Origin: Thiomicrorhabdus sp963677355
GTDB lineage: Bacteria > Pseudomonadota > Gammaproteobacteria > Thiomicrospirales > Thiomicrospiraceae
Length of the DNA: 64,000 bases
Direction: 5' to 3'
NCBI GenBank assembly: GCA_963677355.2
Contig: CAXXXQ010000001.1
Coordinates: 62,001-126,000 of the forward strand
In this document: in pieces, positions 18,041 to 26,326 of the stretch
Layout: each line of letters opens with the position of its first letter
Position numbering within the stretch: the stretch's first letter is position 1
Notes under the pieces: generated by a model
What the model saw: only the letters and a program-made list of their open reading frames with translations
What the model was told of the DNA's origin: nothing
The model's database searches: none
Made by a program: the position numbers and the translations under genes

Positions 18041-18835
18041 TTACAGGTAAGGCTCTACCGGGAAATGGAACGGTACCGGACCATCAGGCAAGCCTTTAAT
18101 AAACTGATTAACATACTCGGACTCACCTTCAAGTATCTCTTGCTTAGTTCCTTTGGAAATAATTTTACCTTCGGAAATCACGCAGACGTAGTCCGCGATC
18201 GACAAGACTTCATTCACATCGTGAGACACCACGACACTAGTCAAATCAAGACTGTCATTCAGTTTGCGGATCAGTTCGACTAACACCCCCATCGTAATCG
18301 GATCCTGCCCGACAAAAGGTTCGTCATAGAAAATCATCTCCGGATCGAGAGCAATTGCGCGCGCCAAAGCCACTCGTCGAGACATTCCGCCGGACAACTC
18401 CGCAGGCATCAAATCCCGTGCACCTCGTAAGCCAACGGCTTGCAACTTCATCAGCACCAAAGCTTGTATCACCGTTTCCGGCAACTTGGTATGCTCACGC
18501 AAAGGAAAAGCCACATTATCAAATACATTTAAATCCGTTAACAACGCACCGCTCTGAAACAACATTCCCATCTTGCGACGCAACTCATAAAGCTTTTTTC
18601 GACTTAATTCATGAACATTCTGACCTTCTACCCAGACTTCACCCGAATCAGGGGTCAACTGCCCGGCGATCAACTTTAGCAAAGTTGTTTTACCTGTCCC
18701 GCTCGGCCCCATGATTGCCGTTACTTTTCCTTTTGGAATCGACAGAGAGATACCATCAAAGATCTTTCGTTCCCCACGCGAGAATGTCAGATTTTTTATT
18801 TCGATTAAGGTGTCTTCCTGCATTGAACGAGTCAT
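18041..18835 (-). CDS. mlaF: Mla transporter ATPase MlaF
   Basis: A 264-residue ABC ATPase, first gene of the mla operon. Walker A is GPSGTGKTT (43-51), the signature LSGGMSRRVALARAIAL, Walker B EMIFYDEPFVGQDP and H-loop VVSHDVNEV. MlaF powers phospholipid movement through MlaE. The start could be 18835 or the ATG four codons later (18823); neither has a strong Shine-Dalgarno, so the longer form is given. Confidence 0.95.
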   Translation of the reverse strand: MTRSMQEDTLIEIKNLTFSRGERKIFDGISLSIPKGKVTAIMGPSGTGKTTLLKLIAGQLTPDSGEVWVEGQNVHELSRKKLYELRRKMGMLFQSGALLTDLNVFDNVAFPLREHTKLPETVIQALVLMKLQAVGLRGARDLMPAELSGGMSRRVALARAIALDPEMIFYDEPFVGQDPITMGVLVELIRKLNDSLDLTSVVVSHDVNEVLSIADYVCVISEGKIISKGTKQEILEGESEYVNQFIKGLPDGPVPFHFPVEPYL

Positions 18836-19009
18836 TATTTTCCAATCACGAATAATTAAGTTTTATAAAAGTGCGGGATAACGCATGAAGTTAAAAATAC
18901 AGCCAACTTTCATACCCTGCCACTTCATTATGCCGTATTCAGCCGTTAATAAAATTGGGAACATTTTATCTGATTTACAGATAAAAAAATTGAATATATT
19001 GAACTCTCC

Positions 19010-19627
19010 TTAGTAGCCCAACAACTCCCCAATCACTTTCAGACTATTTAACTGAGTCATATCAAGCTGCTCATCACACACAATAAAAGGAGCGCCTTGA
19101 TTACTTTCGGGCAAACTGGCCATAAAATCTTTCAATAAAGCCGCTTGCAGTTTTGCATCCGAGGTTAATAACTGAACAACTCCGCAAGGGTTTCCCGAAC
19201 AACTCCAGCCCTCATGCTGCCAACACCATCCATTTAACCGTTGTGTTTTAGAAAACAAAGTAACCGGTAACCCGCCAAGCGTTTGCTCTGAAAACGACTC
19301 TTCTGAAAACAAGACAATTCCCTGAGCCAACTTGTGGAATTGCTTGGTTATTTGCGCTAACTGACTTAACTGCTCGGCTGAAGGACGCCCTTTCAATTCA
19401 AAGTAAAAACCGAACTCACCTTCTACGGCCTCGGCAACTTCTTCTATCTGCTCTTCATCCCAAAGACTCCAAACACTCTGAGGCACCAATATTGTTCGGA
19501 ATGAATTAGCATAAAAATCTAACCGCCATTCGGCAGGCATATCCTCTGGATAAAAATTACCAACCCAACTTTCGTGATCCCACCCGTAGGCACCCACTTG
19601 TAAATTATCCACTTGCATTAACTCCAT
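19010..19627 (-). CDS. Uncharacterised protein with DUF72-like N-terminus
   Basis: I do not recognise this gene firmly. The segment VGAYGWDHESWVGNFYPEDMP, then EWRLDFYANSF, resembles the opening of the DUF72 TIM-barrel family (GxxGW, W, FYP, YA, F), but the rest does not follow that family clearly and the protein, about 206 residues, is shorter than DUF72. No signal peptide or membrane helix is evident after this start. The frame is open to 19753; the upstream 42 codons contain a hydrophobic stretch that looks like translated leader. ATGs at 19627 and 19618 are alternatives. It is a lone minus-strand gene between mlaF and the divergent antiporter operon. Confidence 0.6.
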   Translation of the reverse strand: MELMQVDNLQVGAYGWDHESWVGNFYPEDMPAEWRLDFYANSFRTILVPQSVWSLWDEEQIEEVAEAVEGEFGFYFELKGRPSAEQLSQLAQITKQFHKLAQGIVLFSEESFSEQTLGGLPVTLFSKTQRLNGWCWQHEGWSCSGNPCGVVQLLTSDAKLQAALLKDFMASLPESNQGAPFIVCDEQLDMTQLNSLKVIGELLGY

Positions 19628-19825
19628 TTTCGAAAACAGGTTAAGTGTACAGAAACCTGAAATGAAATAAACAACCCGTTCTAACAAAGTGCCTTTTTCA
19701 AACAAAACCAAGCACATTGTTGACAAAGTTGAAACAAAGCTGTCTATATGCAATCATAAGCATTCTTTATTTCCTCTGCAATTTTAGTTATAATCGCCGC
19801 CTAATTTTTAGGATCAAGGTATAGA

Positions 19826-20815
19826 ATGTTATCCAGCCTATTACTACCCAGTGCAATTTTAATCATCGGACTCGTCTTGTTAGTATGGAGTTCGGATGTA
19901 TTTATCGAAGGTGCAGCAAGCACCGCCAAGCATCTTTCTATATCTCCTCTTGTGATTGGTGTCGTCGTACTGGGTTTTGGAACTTCAATGCCAGAAATTG
20001 TCGTGGCTACCTTAGCCTCTCTAGACAATAGCCCAGGTCTGGCAGTCGGTAATGCAGTCGGCTCCAACATCGCGAATATCGCATTAGTATTGGGGATTAC
20101 CGCAATCATCGCTCCGATCGTCGTTAAATCTTCCATCCTGAAACGTGAGCTTCCCGTTCTGCTTGCCGTTACCATCGGAGCCTACCTATTGGTTTTAGAC
20201 GGCCACTTAGGATTCAGTGACGGTATTATTTTGGTCATCGCCCTGATAATCGTCATGTTCTGGATGATCAAAACCAACAAGTCGATGAAAAAATCCGATC
20301 CAATGGCAGAAGAGACTCAGCAAGAGTTAGAAGATATGCCACTGTTATCACGCAATAAAGCTCTTTTTTACCTAATTGGCGGTTTAATCATTTTGATGAT
20401 CAGTGCCAAAATGATGGTTTACGGCGCCGAAGACATTGCCCACTTCTTTGAGGTTCCGGACGTCGTTATCGGTTTAACGATCATCGCTATCGGTACCAGT
20501 CTGCCGGAACTTGCTGCTGCCATTGCTGCGGCGCGTAAAAACGAGGCGGATTTAATGATCGGTAACATCGTCGGTTCCAACCTGTTTAACATCTTGGCCG
20601 TCTTTGCCGTACCGGGTTTACTGGCTCCATCTTTACTCAACCGAGAAGTATTGACGATCGATATGCCGATTATGATCGGTTTAACGCTACTCATGCTGAT
20701 TATGGCTCTGCCTCGTAACGGCAAAGCGGTCATTCATAAAGGTAAAGGAATTATCCTCGGCACACTTTTTATTGCCTTCTTAGTACTGCTTTACTTCCGC
20801 TCTACGGGCGCTTAA
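19826..20815 (+). CDS. yrbG: Calcium/sodium antiporter family protein (YrbG)
   Basis: A 329-residue cation exchanger of the CaCA superfamily with ten hydrophobic segments. Two inverted alpha repeats are visible: GFGTSMPEIVVA with GNAVGSNIANI, and AIGTSLPELAAA with GNIVGSNLFNI, which form the ion path. A charged cytosolic loop (about residues 155-175) separates the halves. RBS AAGG precedes the ATG, and a TATAAT at 19789-19794 may be its -10. It heads the KDO/LPS-transport operon as in many gammaproteobacteria, but kdsD, which usually follows, is absent here. Confidence 0.9.
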   Translation: MLSSLLLPSAILIIGLVLLVWSSDVFIEGAASTAKHLSISPLVIGVVVLGFGTSMPEIVVATLASLDNSPGLAVGNAVGSNIANIALVLGITAIIAPIVVKSSILKRELPVLLAVTIGAYLLVLDGHLGFSDGIILVIALIIVMFWMIKTNKSMKKSDPMAEETQQELEDMPLLSRNKALFYLIGGLIILMISAKMMVYGAEDIAHFFEVPDVVIGLTIIAIGTSLPELAAAIAAARKNEADLMIGNIVGSNLFNILAVFAVPGLLAPSLLNREVLTIDMPIMIGLTLLMLIMALPRNGKAVIHKGKGIILGTLFIAFLVLLYFRSTGA

Positions 20816-20850
20816 AGTATAGCCTTCAAAAATAAAAAGGCTTACATCCG

Positions 20851-21390
20851 ATGATCATCTCTGATGCGCTGGCCGCCAAGGCAGCCAAAATTAAACTGTT
20901 AATTTTAGACGTTGACGGCGTCATGACCGATAATCGTCTAACGTACAGTGACGACGGCATGGAATCCAAATCGTTTTACACTCGAGATGGACACGGCATG
21001 GTCATGCTACAAAAATCCGATGTCGAGATCGGCATTATTACCGGCCGTAAGTCACAGTTGGTCACCAACCGCATGAGAGACCTGAAAGTAAAACATGTCT
21101 TTCAAGGCGTGCCAGACAAACTTCCGACCTTTTTACAATTAGTCGAAGATCTAAATCTTAATCTGGATGAAATTGCCTACGTTGGAGATGACATTCTAGA
21201 CCTCCCCATTCTACTGCGAGTCGGGCTTTCGATCACTCCGGCCGACGGCGATGTCGAAGTCAAATCGCGAGTGGACTACATCTCTAAATATGACGGCGGT
21301 CGTGGCTGTGTCAGAGAGGTTTGTGAAATCATCATGCGCACCCAAGGTTCATGGCAACAGCACATGGACTTCTACCTAAGAGACTTGTAA
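20851..21390 (+). CDS. kdsC: 3-deoxy-D-manno-octulosonate 8-phosphate phosphatase
   Basis: A 179-residue HAD phosphatase that releases KDO from KDO 8-phosphate for lipid A core assembly. The HAD nucleophile motif LDVDGVMTD has D20 and D22; the third motif is YVGDDILDLP. It is a capless tetrameric C0 type, so the length is normal. It comes 35 bases after yrbG and 18 before lptC. Confidence 0.95.
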   Translation: MIISDALAAKAAKIKLLILDVDGVMTDNRLTYSDDGMESKSFYTRDGHGMVMLQKSDVEIGIITGRKSQLVTNRMRDLKVKHVFQGVPDKLPTFLQLVEDLNLNLDEIAYVGDDILDLPILLRVGLSITPADGDVEVKSRVDYISKYDGGRGCVREVCEIIMRTQGSWQQHMDFYLRDL

Positions 21391-21408
21391 GTTTAAGGCG
21401 GGCTGTAC

Positions 21409-21999
21409 ATGAATCTATCCAAAGTCCGCGTTATTCTGCTGACCATATTACTGGCCGCAGTCGCTATTTGGCTAACCAACCCGGAAATCATATTTGAGAA
21501 ATCTGCCCAAAACGTGCCTGTTCAAGAAAAAGACTTTAGTTGGCAAACGACCGACAGCACTCTTTGGAAAATCACTCCCAATCAACCGGAACAACAGACG
21601 GTCATCAAAGCCACTCAACTGGTTTATAAAAACGAAGGCAAGTCCAGTAAATTTAACAATCCGCATGCCTTTTTGATCGAACAAGATTCAATTATTGAAT
21701 TAAATAGCCAAACAGGCCATAGTCAAGACGATCAATTTATCACCTTTGAAAAAAATGTCGTCCTGACAAGAAAACAAAATAATTCTGCGGCTTTCAGTCA
21801 ATTACAAACCGAACATTTGCTTTATAATGTCGATCAACATACGGTTTCGACTCCGGAAGCAGTCAATATACAGATGCAAGACGCCACAATTTCAGGTAAA
21901 GGCCTGTTTGCCGATTTAACCGCCGAGGAATTTCAATTGGATAACAATGTGAATAGCGTCTTTTATCCAAAACAAACAGAGCCAAGCCAGCAAAGGTAA
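21409..21999 (+). CDS. lptC: LPS export protein LptC
   Basis: A 196-residue bitopic inner-membrane protein of the LPS bridge. One N-terminal membrane helix (about 5-23) precedes a periplasmic beta-jellyroll (family features LWKITPN and the AEEFQLDNNVNSVFYP end). LptC receives LPS from LptB2FG and passes it to LptA. The family diverges strongly, so position between kdsC and lptA is a main support. RBS AAGGCGGG. Confidence 0.9.
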   Translation: MNLSKVRVILLTILLAAVAIWLTNPEIIFEKSAQNVPVQEKDFSWQTTDSTLWKITPNQPEQQTVIKATQLVYKNEGKSSKFNNPHAFLIEQDSIIELNSQTGHSQDDQFITFEKNVVLTRKQNNSAAFSQLQTEHLLYNVDQHTVSTPEAVNIQMQDATISGKGLFADLTAEEFQLDNNVNSVFYPKQTEPSQQR

Positions 22000-22004
22000 T
22001 CAGA

Positions 22005-22553
22005 ATGCAGCGAGCCATCACTCCAGTAAAATCCGGATTTTATATCTTGCTCTCTCTAGCTTTCTTCTGTTCGTCTGCTTACGCTCAAGAACCGGCTATT
22101 CCCGACGAACAGCAGCCTATCAACATTCAAGCTAATCAATTGAATGCCAGTGAAAAACAGGGAAAAAGTATTTATCAAGGCGACGTGATCGTCACCCAAG
22201 GCAGCCTGACGTTAAGCGGCGACAGAATTGAAGTCTTTCACCCGCAAGGCACGCTGAACAAAGCAATCACCACTGGAAAACCAGCCCATTTTAAACGCTT
22301 TAACACCACAGAACAGTCTTGGATATATGGTAAAGCTAACCAAATTGAATATGACACTCAAGCCAAAACCGTGCTGTTGATCGGCGATGCAGAAGTCGAA
22401 CAACCCGGCAAACACCTGATCAAAGGGCCAAAATTGTTTTACGATATTGAACAGCAAACTTTGCAAGCCGAAAGCACGCCGGAAGAGAAAAAGCGTATCT
22501 CGGTGACGTTTACGCCGACCCAGGCTCCTGCGAAAAACAACAACTCTAAATAA
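22005..22553 (+). CDS. lptA: LPS export periplasmic protein LptA
   Basis: A 182-residue periplasmic LptA/OstA-domain protein with a signal peptide (about 1-27, ending SAYAQ). The jellyroll core is seen in INIQANQLNASEKQGKSIYQGDVIVTQGSLTLSGDRIEV. It polymerises into the bridge that carries LPS across the periplasm. The C-terminus is polar and Lys/Asn-rich. It follows lptC by five bases and precedes lptB. Confidence 0.93.
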   Translation: MQRAITPVKSGFYILLSLAFFCSSAYAQEPAIPDEQQPINIQANQLNASEKQGKSIYQGDVIVTQGSLTLSGDRIEVFHPQGTLNKAITTGKPAHFKRFNTTEQSWIYGKANQIEYDTQAKTVLLIGDAEVEQPGKHLIKGPKLFYDIEQQTLQAESTPEEKKRISVTFTPTQAPAKNNNSK

Positions 22554-22563
22554 TTGGATATCG

Positions 22564-23286
22564 ATGGCTCACTTTTACGCGCGCGGACTTGCAAAAAGCT
22601 ACAAGAAAAGAACCGTGGTCACCTCGGTTGATATCGACGTTTTCAGCGGCCAAGTTGTCGGCTTGCTCGGACCTAACGGCGCAGGCAAAACCACGACCTT
22701 TTATATGATGACCGGCCTGGTTCTAAATGATGCCGGCGAAATTTATATCGACGATCAAGAGATCTCTAAAATGGCCATCCATCAACGAGCTAAACTGGGG
22801 ATCGGCTATCTACCGCAAGAAGCCTCCGTTTTCAGAAAACTCACCGTAACGGAAAACATTATGGCCATCTTGGAAATGCGTGCCGAACTTTCCGACCAAC
22901 AACGTAATCAGCTTTTTGAAAACTTGGTAGACGACTTGCAAATCGGCCATATTTTAGAACAACCGGGGCAAGCCTTATCAGGTGGAGAACGACGCCGTGT
23001 AGAAATTGCCAGAGCTTTGGCGATGCAACCGAAATTCATTCTATTGGACGAACCTTTTGCCGGCGTAGACCCGATTTCCGTCAAAGACATTCAGAACATA
23101 ATTATCCATCTGAAAGAGAAGAACATCGGTATATTGATTACCGATCATAATGTTCGCGAAACTTTAGGGGTTTGCGATCAAGCTTACATTCTTCACGCAG
23201 GTACCATCTTGGCATCCGGCACACCGCAAGACGTACTCAATCACGAAGACGTCAAGCGAGTCTATCTTGGGGAACACTTTATTTAA
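22564..23286 (+). CDS. lptB: LPS export ABC transporter ATPase LptB
   Basis: A 240-residue ABC ATPase with Walker A GPNGAGKTT, signature LSGGERRRVEIARAL, Walker B FILLDEPFAGVDP and H-loop LITDHNVRET. It forms the LptB2FG extractor with LptF and LptG, which are encoded separately at 43317-45514. It is the last gene of the yrbG-kdsC-lptCAB run; no terminator is clear after it. Confidence 0.97.
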   Translation: MAHFYARGLAKSYKKRTVVTSVDIDVFSGQVVGLLGPNGAGKTTTFYMMTGLVLNDAGEIYIDDQEISKMAIHQRAKLGIGYLPQEASVFRKLTVTENIMAILEMRAELSDQQRNQLFENLVDDLQIGHILEQPGQALSGGERRRVEIARALAMQPKFILLDEPFAGVDPISVKDIQNIIIHLKEKNIGILITDHNVRETLGVCDQAYILHAGTILASGTPQDVLNHEDVKRVYLGEHFI

Positions 23287-23546
23287 CCTTGCCTACAATA
23301 GCGCATCGCAAACCAATTCAAATAACGTTTAGCCGACTTCCGCTCGCACTAATTTCTTAAAAAAACCTAATCCTATTTCAGCTAAAAACAGAGTCAAACC
23401 CACTTAAAAACTTGCTCAGGATCATCAAATCTCCACTGTTAAAAAAAGAGCATGATGTTATACTGAGATCGAACTCAAATCACTAGCAATTACTGAGTGC
23501 TTAATCGAGCAGATCGCAATATCATAGAAAATAAAGGAGCGATACT

Positions 23547-23870
23547 ATGCAAATTAATATTACTGGCCACCACATCGATGTTACCGATGCACTTCGTTCA
23601 TATGTTTCAGAGAAACTAGAAAAACTTGAACGTCACTTTGATCACGTGACTAATGTTCACGTTGTATTAACAGTTGAGAAACAGATTCAAAAAGCGGAAG
23701 CGAATGTTCACGTTTCTGGTGCGGATTTATTTGCTCAACATGAAAGTGAAGACATGTATGCATCCATCGATGGCCTAGTAGATAAGCTAGATCGTCAAAT
23801 CGTAAAACATAAAGAAAAAATCAGCGACCACAATCGCAAATCTGGCGGCGTAAAAAACATGACCGCATAA
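23547..23870 (+). CDS. hpf: Ribosome hibernation-promoting factor HPF/YfiA family
   Basis: A 107-residue short-type HPF that binds the 30S decoding region and helps form inactive ribosomes in stationary phase. Family features: MQINITGHHIDVTDALRSYV, KLERHFDHVT, the DMYASIDGLVDKLDRQI helix and a basic C-terminal tail. RBS AAAGGAG. In most gammaproteobacteria hpf sits directly behind rpoN; here 260 non-coding bases separate it from lptB. A terminator follows. Confidence 0.95.
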   Translation: MQINITGHHIDVTDALRSYVSEKLEKLERHFDHVTNVHVVLTVEKQIQKAEANVHVSGADLFAQHESEDMYASIDGLVDKLDRQIVKHKEKISDHNRKSGGVKNMTA

Positions 23871-23896
23871 GATTGACTTTTTTCTCAATCAAAGAG

Positions 23897-23919
23897 GCCC
23901 AACCCAGTTGGGCTTTTTT
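23897..23919 (+). terminator. Intrinsic terminator of hpf
   Basis: GCCCAAC (23897-23903), loop CCA, GTTGGGC (23907-23913), then TTTTTT. It lies 27 bases after the hpf stop. Confidence 0.9.
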
Positions 23920-24070
23920 ATAACTAAAATAAGCCATATCCACATTTAATCCAGATTTCTACCGAGTTTATCTCGATTTTAAACAAAAGTTACACATCCT
24001 CCTGCTACAATACACCCGATTACAATCAATACATCTTATTTGACTTCATCATTTTCAACAGAGGATGGCC

Positions 24071-25429
24071 ATGCGACCTAACAATCCAGCCATTGACAAG
24101 GCAAAGCTGACCGAACAGGTACTCGCTGCTGTTGAAGCCAATCACCTTGACCAAGTTAACGATCTTTTTTCCCACCTTGTTCCGGAAGAAATTGCGGAAA
24201 TACTTGAAGCGACACCGATCAAAGAACGTCAAATCATTTGGGAAGCCATTAGTGACAAACCTCTTGGTGAAATCCTTACTCACACCAACGATGAAGTTAC
24301 CTCCAACCTGCTTGAGAACCTCGCCGAAAAAGATATCGCGCAACTCGCAGAAGATTTGGAAACCGACGATATCGCCGATATCGCTCAGTCTCTCAATGCC
24401 CCGGAACAACAAAAACTACTTGAATCTCTTCCGGAAGAAGACAGAAACGCCGTTGAAACCGCACTGACCTACCCTGAAGACACCGCCGGTGGTCTGATGA
24501 GTACCGACTTTATTTCAGTCCGTTCCGACGTAACCATAGAAGTTGTGCTACGTTACCTGCGCCAACTTGGGAAATTACCGCAAGCCACTGCGGAACTGTT
24601 TGTCGGTGATCGTGAAGGGCATTTCTTGGGAACCATCCGATTGACCGACCTGCTCATCCATGATGAAGACACCTTGGTTGAAGAGCTACTGCAAACCAAT
24701 ATCCCGGGAATCCGGGCGCTTACCTCCGCCAAAGAGGTGGCACATAACTTTGAAAAAAACGACCTAATTTCGGCCGCCGTGGTCAATGAAAGCAACCAAA
24801 TACTGGGCCGTGTCACCATTGATGACGTCGTTGACATCATCCGTGAAGAAGCCGAGCATGCGCAAATGGCTAGTGCCGGTCTGGATGAAGAGGAAGATAT
24901 CTTCGCTCCAGCCACTCGAGCCGCCAAACGTCGTACCTTCTGGCTGGGCATCAATTTGCTGACCGCTATTTTTGCCTCGATCGTCATCGGGCTTTTCGAC
25001 GCCTCTATTGAAAAAGTCGTGGCGTTGGCTGTTTTGATGCCGATTATTGCCAGCATGGGTGGCATTGCCGGCACTCAAACAGCCACTATCGTCATTCGCG
25101 CCCTAGCTACCGGTAAACTGGCACGCAGCAACAGTCGTTCCCTATTAATTAAAGAGACAACAGTAGGACTATTCAACGGATTGATTTGGGCGTTTTTAAC
25201 CGGAATCGCGGTTTACTTCTGGTTTAACGATACCGCATTAAGCTTAATCTTCTCGACAGCCATGCTGATTAACTTACTTGCCGCCGCTTTTGCCGGCGCG
25301 ATGATTCCATTGATTTTACAACGGATGAAAATCGATCCTGCCCTAGCCTCAGGTTTAATGCTGACTACGGTAACTGATTCTCTAGGCTTTTTTGTCTTCT
25401 TGGGGCTGGCAACCATCGTCTTGCTGTAA
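24071..25429 (+). CDS. mgtE: Magnesium transporter MgtE
   Basis: A 452-residue MgtE channel: N-terminal superhelical domain (about 1-130, with LPEEDRNAVETAL), a CBS pair (about 135-260, starting YPEDTAGGLMSTDFISV), the plug helix (FAPATRAAKRRTFWLGINLLTA) and five C-terminal membrane helices with MPIIASMGGIAGTQT, part of the Mg2+ pore. The ATG at 24071 is preferred over 24065, because AGAGGA lies 5 bases before it and overlaps the earlier ATG. Gating by intracellular Mg2+ is a known family property; I see no Mg riboswitch in the short leader. Confidence 0.95.
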   Translation: MRPNNPAIDKAKLTEQVLAAVEANHLDQVNDLFSHLVPEEIAEILEATPIKERQIIWEAISDKPLGEILTHTNDEVTSNLLENLAEKDIAQLAEDLETDDIADIAQSLNAPEQQKLLESLPEEDRNAVETALTYPEDTAGGLMSTDFISVRSDVTIEVVLRYLRQLGKLPQATAELFVGDREGHFLGTIRLTDLLIHDEDTLVEELLQTNIPGIRALTSAKEVAHNFEKNDLISAAVVNESNQILGRVTIDDVVDIIREEAEHAQMASAGLDEEEDIFAPATRAAKRRTFWLGINLLTAIFASIVIGLFDASIEKVVALAVLMPIIASMGGIAGTQTATIVIRALATGKLARSNSRSLLIKETTVGLFNGLIWAFLTGIAVYFWFNDTALSLIFSTAMLINLLAAAFAGAMIPLILQRMKIDPALASGLMLTTVTDSLGFFVFLGLATIVLL

Positions 25430-25600
25430 GGGACAAACCACCCTGTAGACAACCTTAAGCAATTCTCAACAACCTAAGGGAATTGTGAAAATAACTTGCA
25501 TCAAGTCGCAAAGCCCTTGCGAGATTCGAACAAATCCTCTATAAAGTATCCATAACCTCTCACATCTCATTTAAATTACAACTTCGAAATGGAGTTCAAT

Positions 25601-26248
25601 ATGAAAAAGAAATTTATTAGCGCCGCTGTAGCCGCAACCGTAATCTCGATTACCGCAGGCTGTGCAAACGATCCTAACCGCCCTGTCGAAGAACGCGAGA
25701 CGGAGCGCAACGTCATTACCGCCATCGCTGCTATCGGTGGAGCTCTTGCTGCCAACTCGGCTGGGGTAGAGAATACCGGTGCAAAAATTGCAATTGGTGC
25801 TCTAGCGGGTTATACCGCACGTCAACTCTATGGTGATGTCAAAGAAGGTACCGCATCGGATCCGAATACCGATGTCAATGCCGTTAAAATTGGCGATCAG
25901 GAGTATGTTGAGGTTAATGTCAAAGACGTGAATTTCCGTTCCGGTTCGGCTCAATTGGATCCTTATGAGTTGTCGCGTTTAAAGCCGGTCATCGACTCAC
26001 TTAACCGTTATCCAAACACCAAAGTCTATGTGGAAGGCCACACCGATTCTGACGGTTCTAACAAGTACAACCAGCAACTGTCCGAAAACCGTGCTAAAAG
26101 TGTAGCCCTACACTTAATGGACAACGGCATCTCAAGTAAACGTATTGTCACTTACGGTTATGGTGAAGAAAGACCGATTGCCAGCAACCAAACAGCGGAA
26201 GGTAAACGCATGAATCGTCGCGTGACGTTCCTAATTAGTGAAATCTAA
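25601..26248 (+). CDS. OmpA-family outer-membrane lipoprotein
   Basis: A 215-residue lipoprotein of the Pal/YiaD kind. A lipobox ITAGC follows a basic n-region; then a Gly/Ala-rich glycine-zipper-like stretch (GGALAANSAG ... IAIGALAG, about 45-75) and a C-terminal OmpA peptidoglycan-binding domain with VYVEGHTDSDGS, the NQQLSENRAKSV helix and GKRMNRRVTF. It would tether the outer membrane to the wall. The ATG at 25601 has GGAG 6 bases upstream; the in-frame ATG at 25589 contains that GGAG and is rejected. A single gene between mgtE and a terminator shared with prfC. Confidence 0.9.
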   Translation: MKKKFISAAVAATVISITAGCANDPNRPVEERETERNVITAIAAIGGALAANSAGVENTGAKIAIGALAGYTARQLYGDVKEGTASDPNTDVNAVKIGDQEYVEVNVKDVNFRSGSAQLDPYELSRLKPVIDSLNRYPNTKVYVEGHTDSDGSNKYNQQLSENRAKSVALHLMDNGISSKRIVTYGYGEERPIASNQTAEGKRMNRRVTFLISEI

Positions 26249-26268
26249 ACGACGATCAAAGTCACAAT

Positions 26269-26305
26269 AAAAAAGCCGAGTTGATTAGTTCAGCTCGGCT
26301 TTTTT
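26269..26305. terminator. Bidirectional terminator between the OmpA-type gene and prfC
   Basis: AAAAAAGCCGAG (26269-26280) pairs perfectly with CTCGGCTTTTTT (26294-26305) over 12 bp around a 13-base loop. A/T arms give a U-tract on both strands, serving the two convergent genes. Confidence 0.92.
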
Positions 26306-26326
26306 ACTTTTCAGAAGATCAAAAAC

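Noticed and set aside
23287..23546. A degraded rpoN between lptB and hpf
   Set aside because: I could not see any RpoN-like peptide (for example an RPRRTVAKYRE-type box) in the gap in any frame.
23920..24070. A magnesium riboswitch before mgtE
   Set aside because: The gap is about 150 bases and shows no M-box or mgtA-type elements; only possible promoter-like words are seen.
24553..25074. A 173-codon minus-strand frame inside mgtE
   Set aside because: It is rich in Ser/Ala/Met from antisense reading of a membrane-protein gene; mgtE has full family motifs on the other strand.
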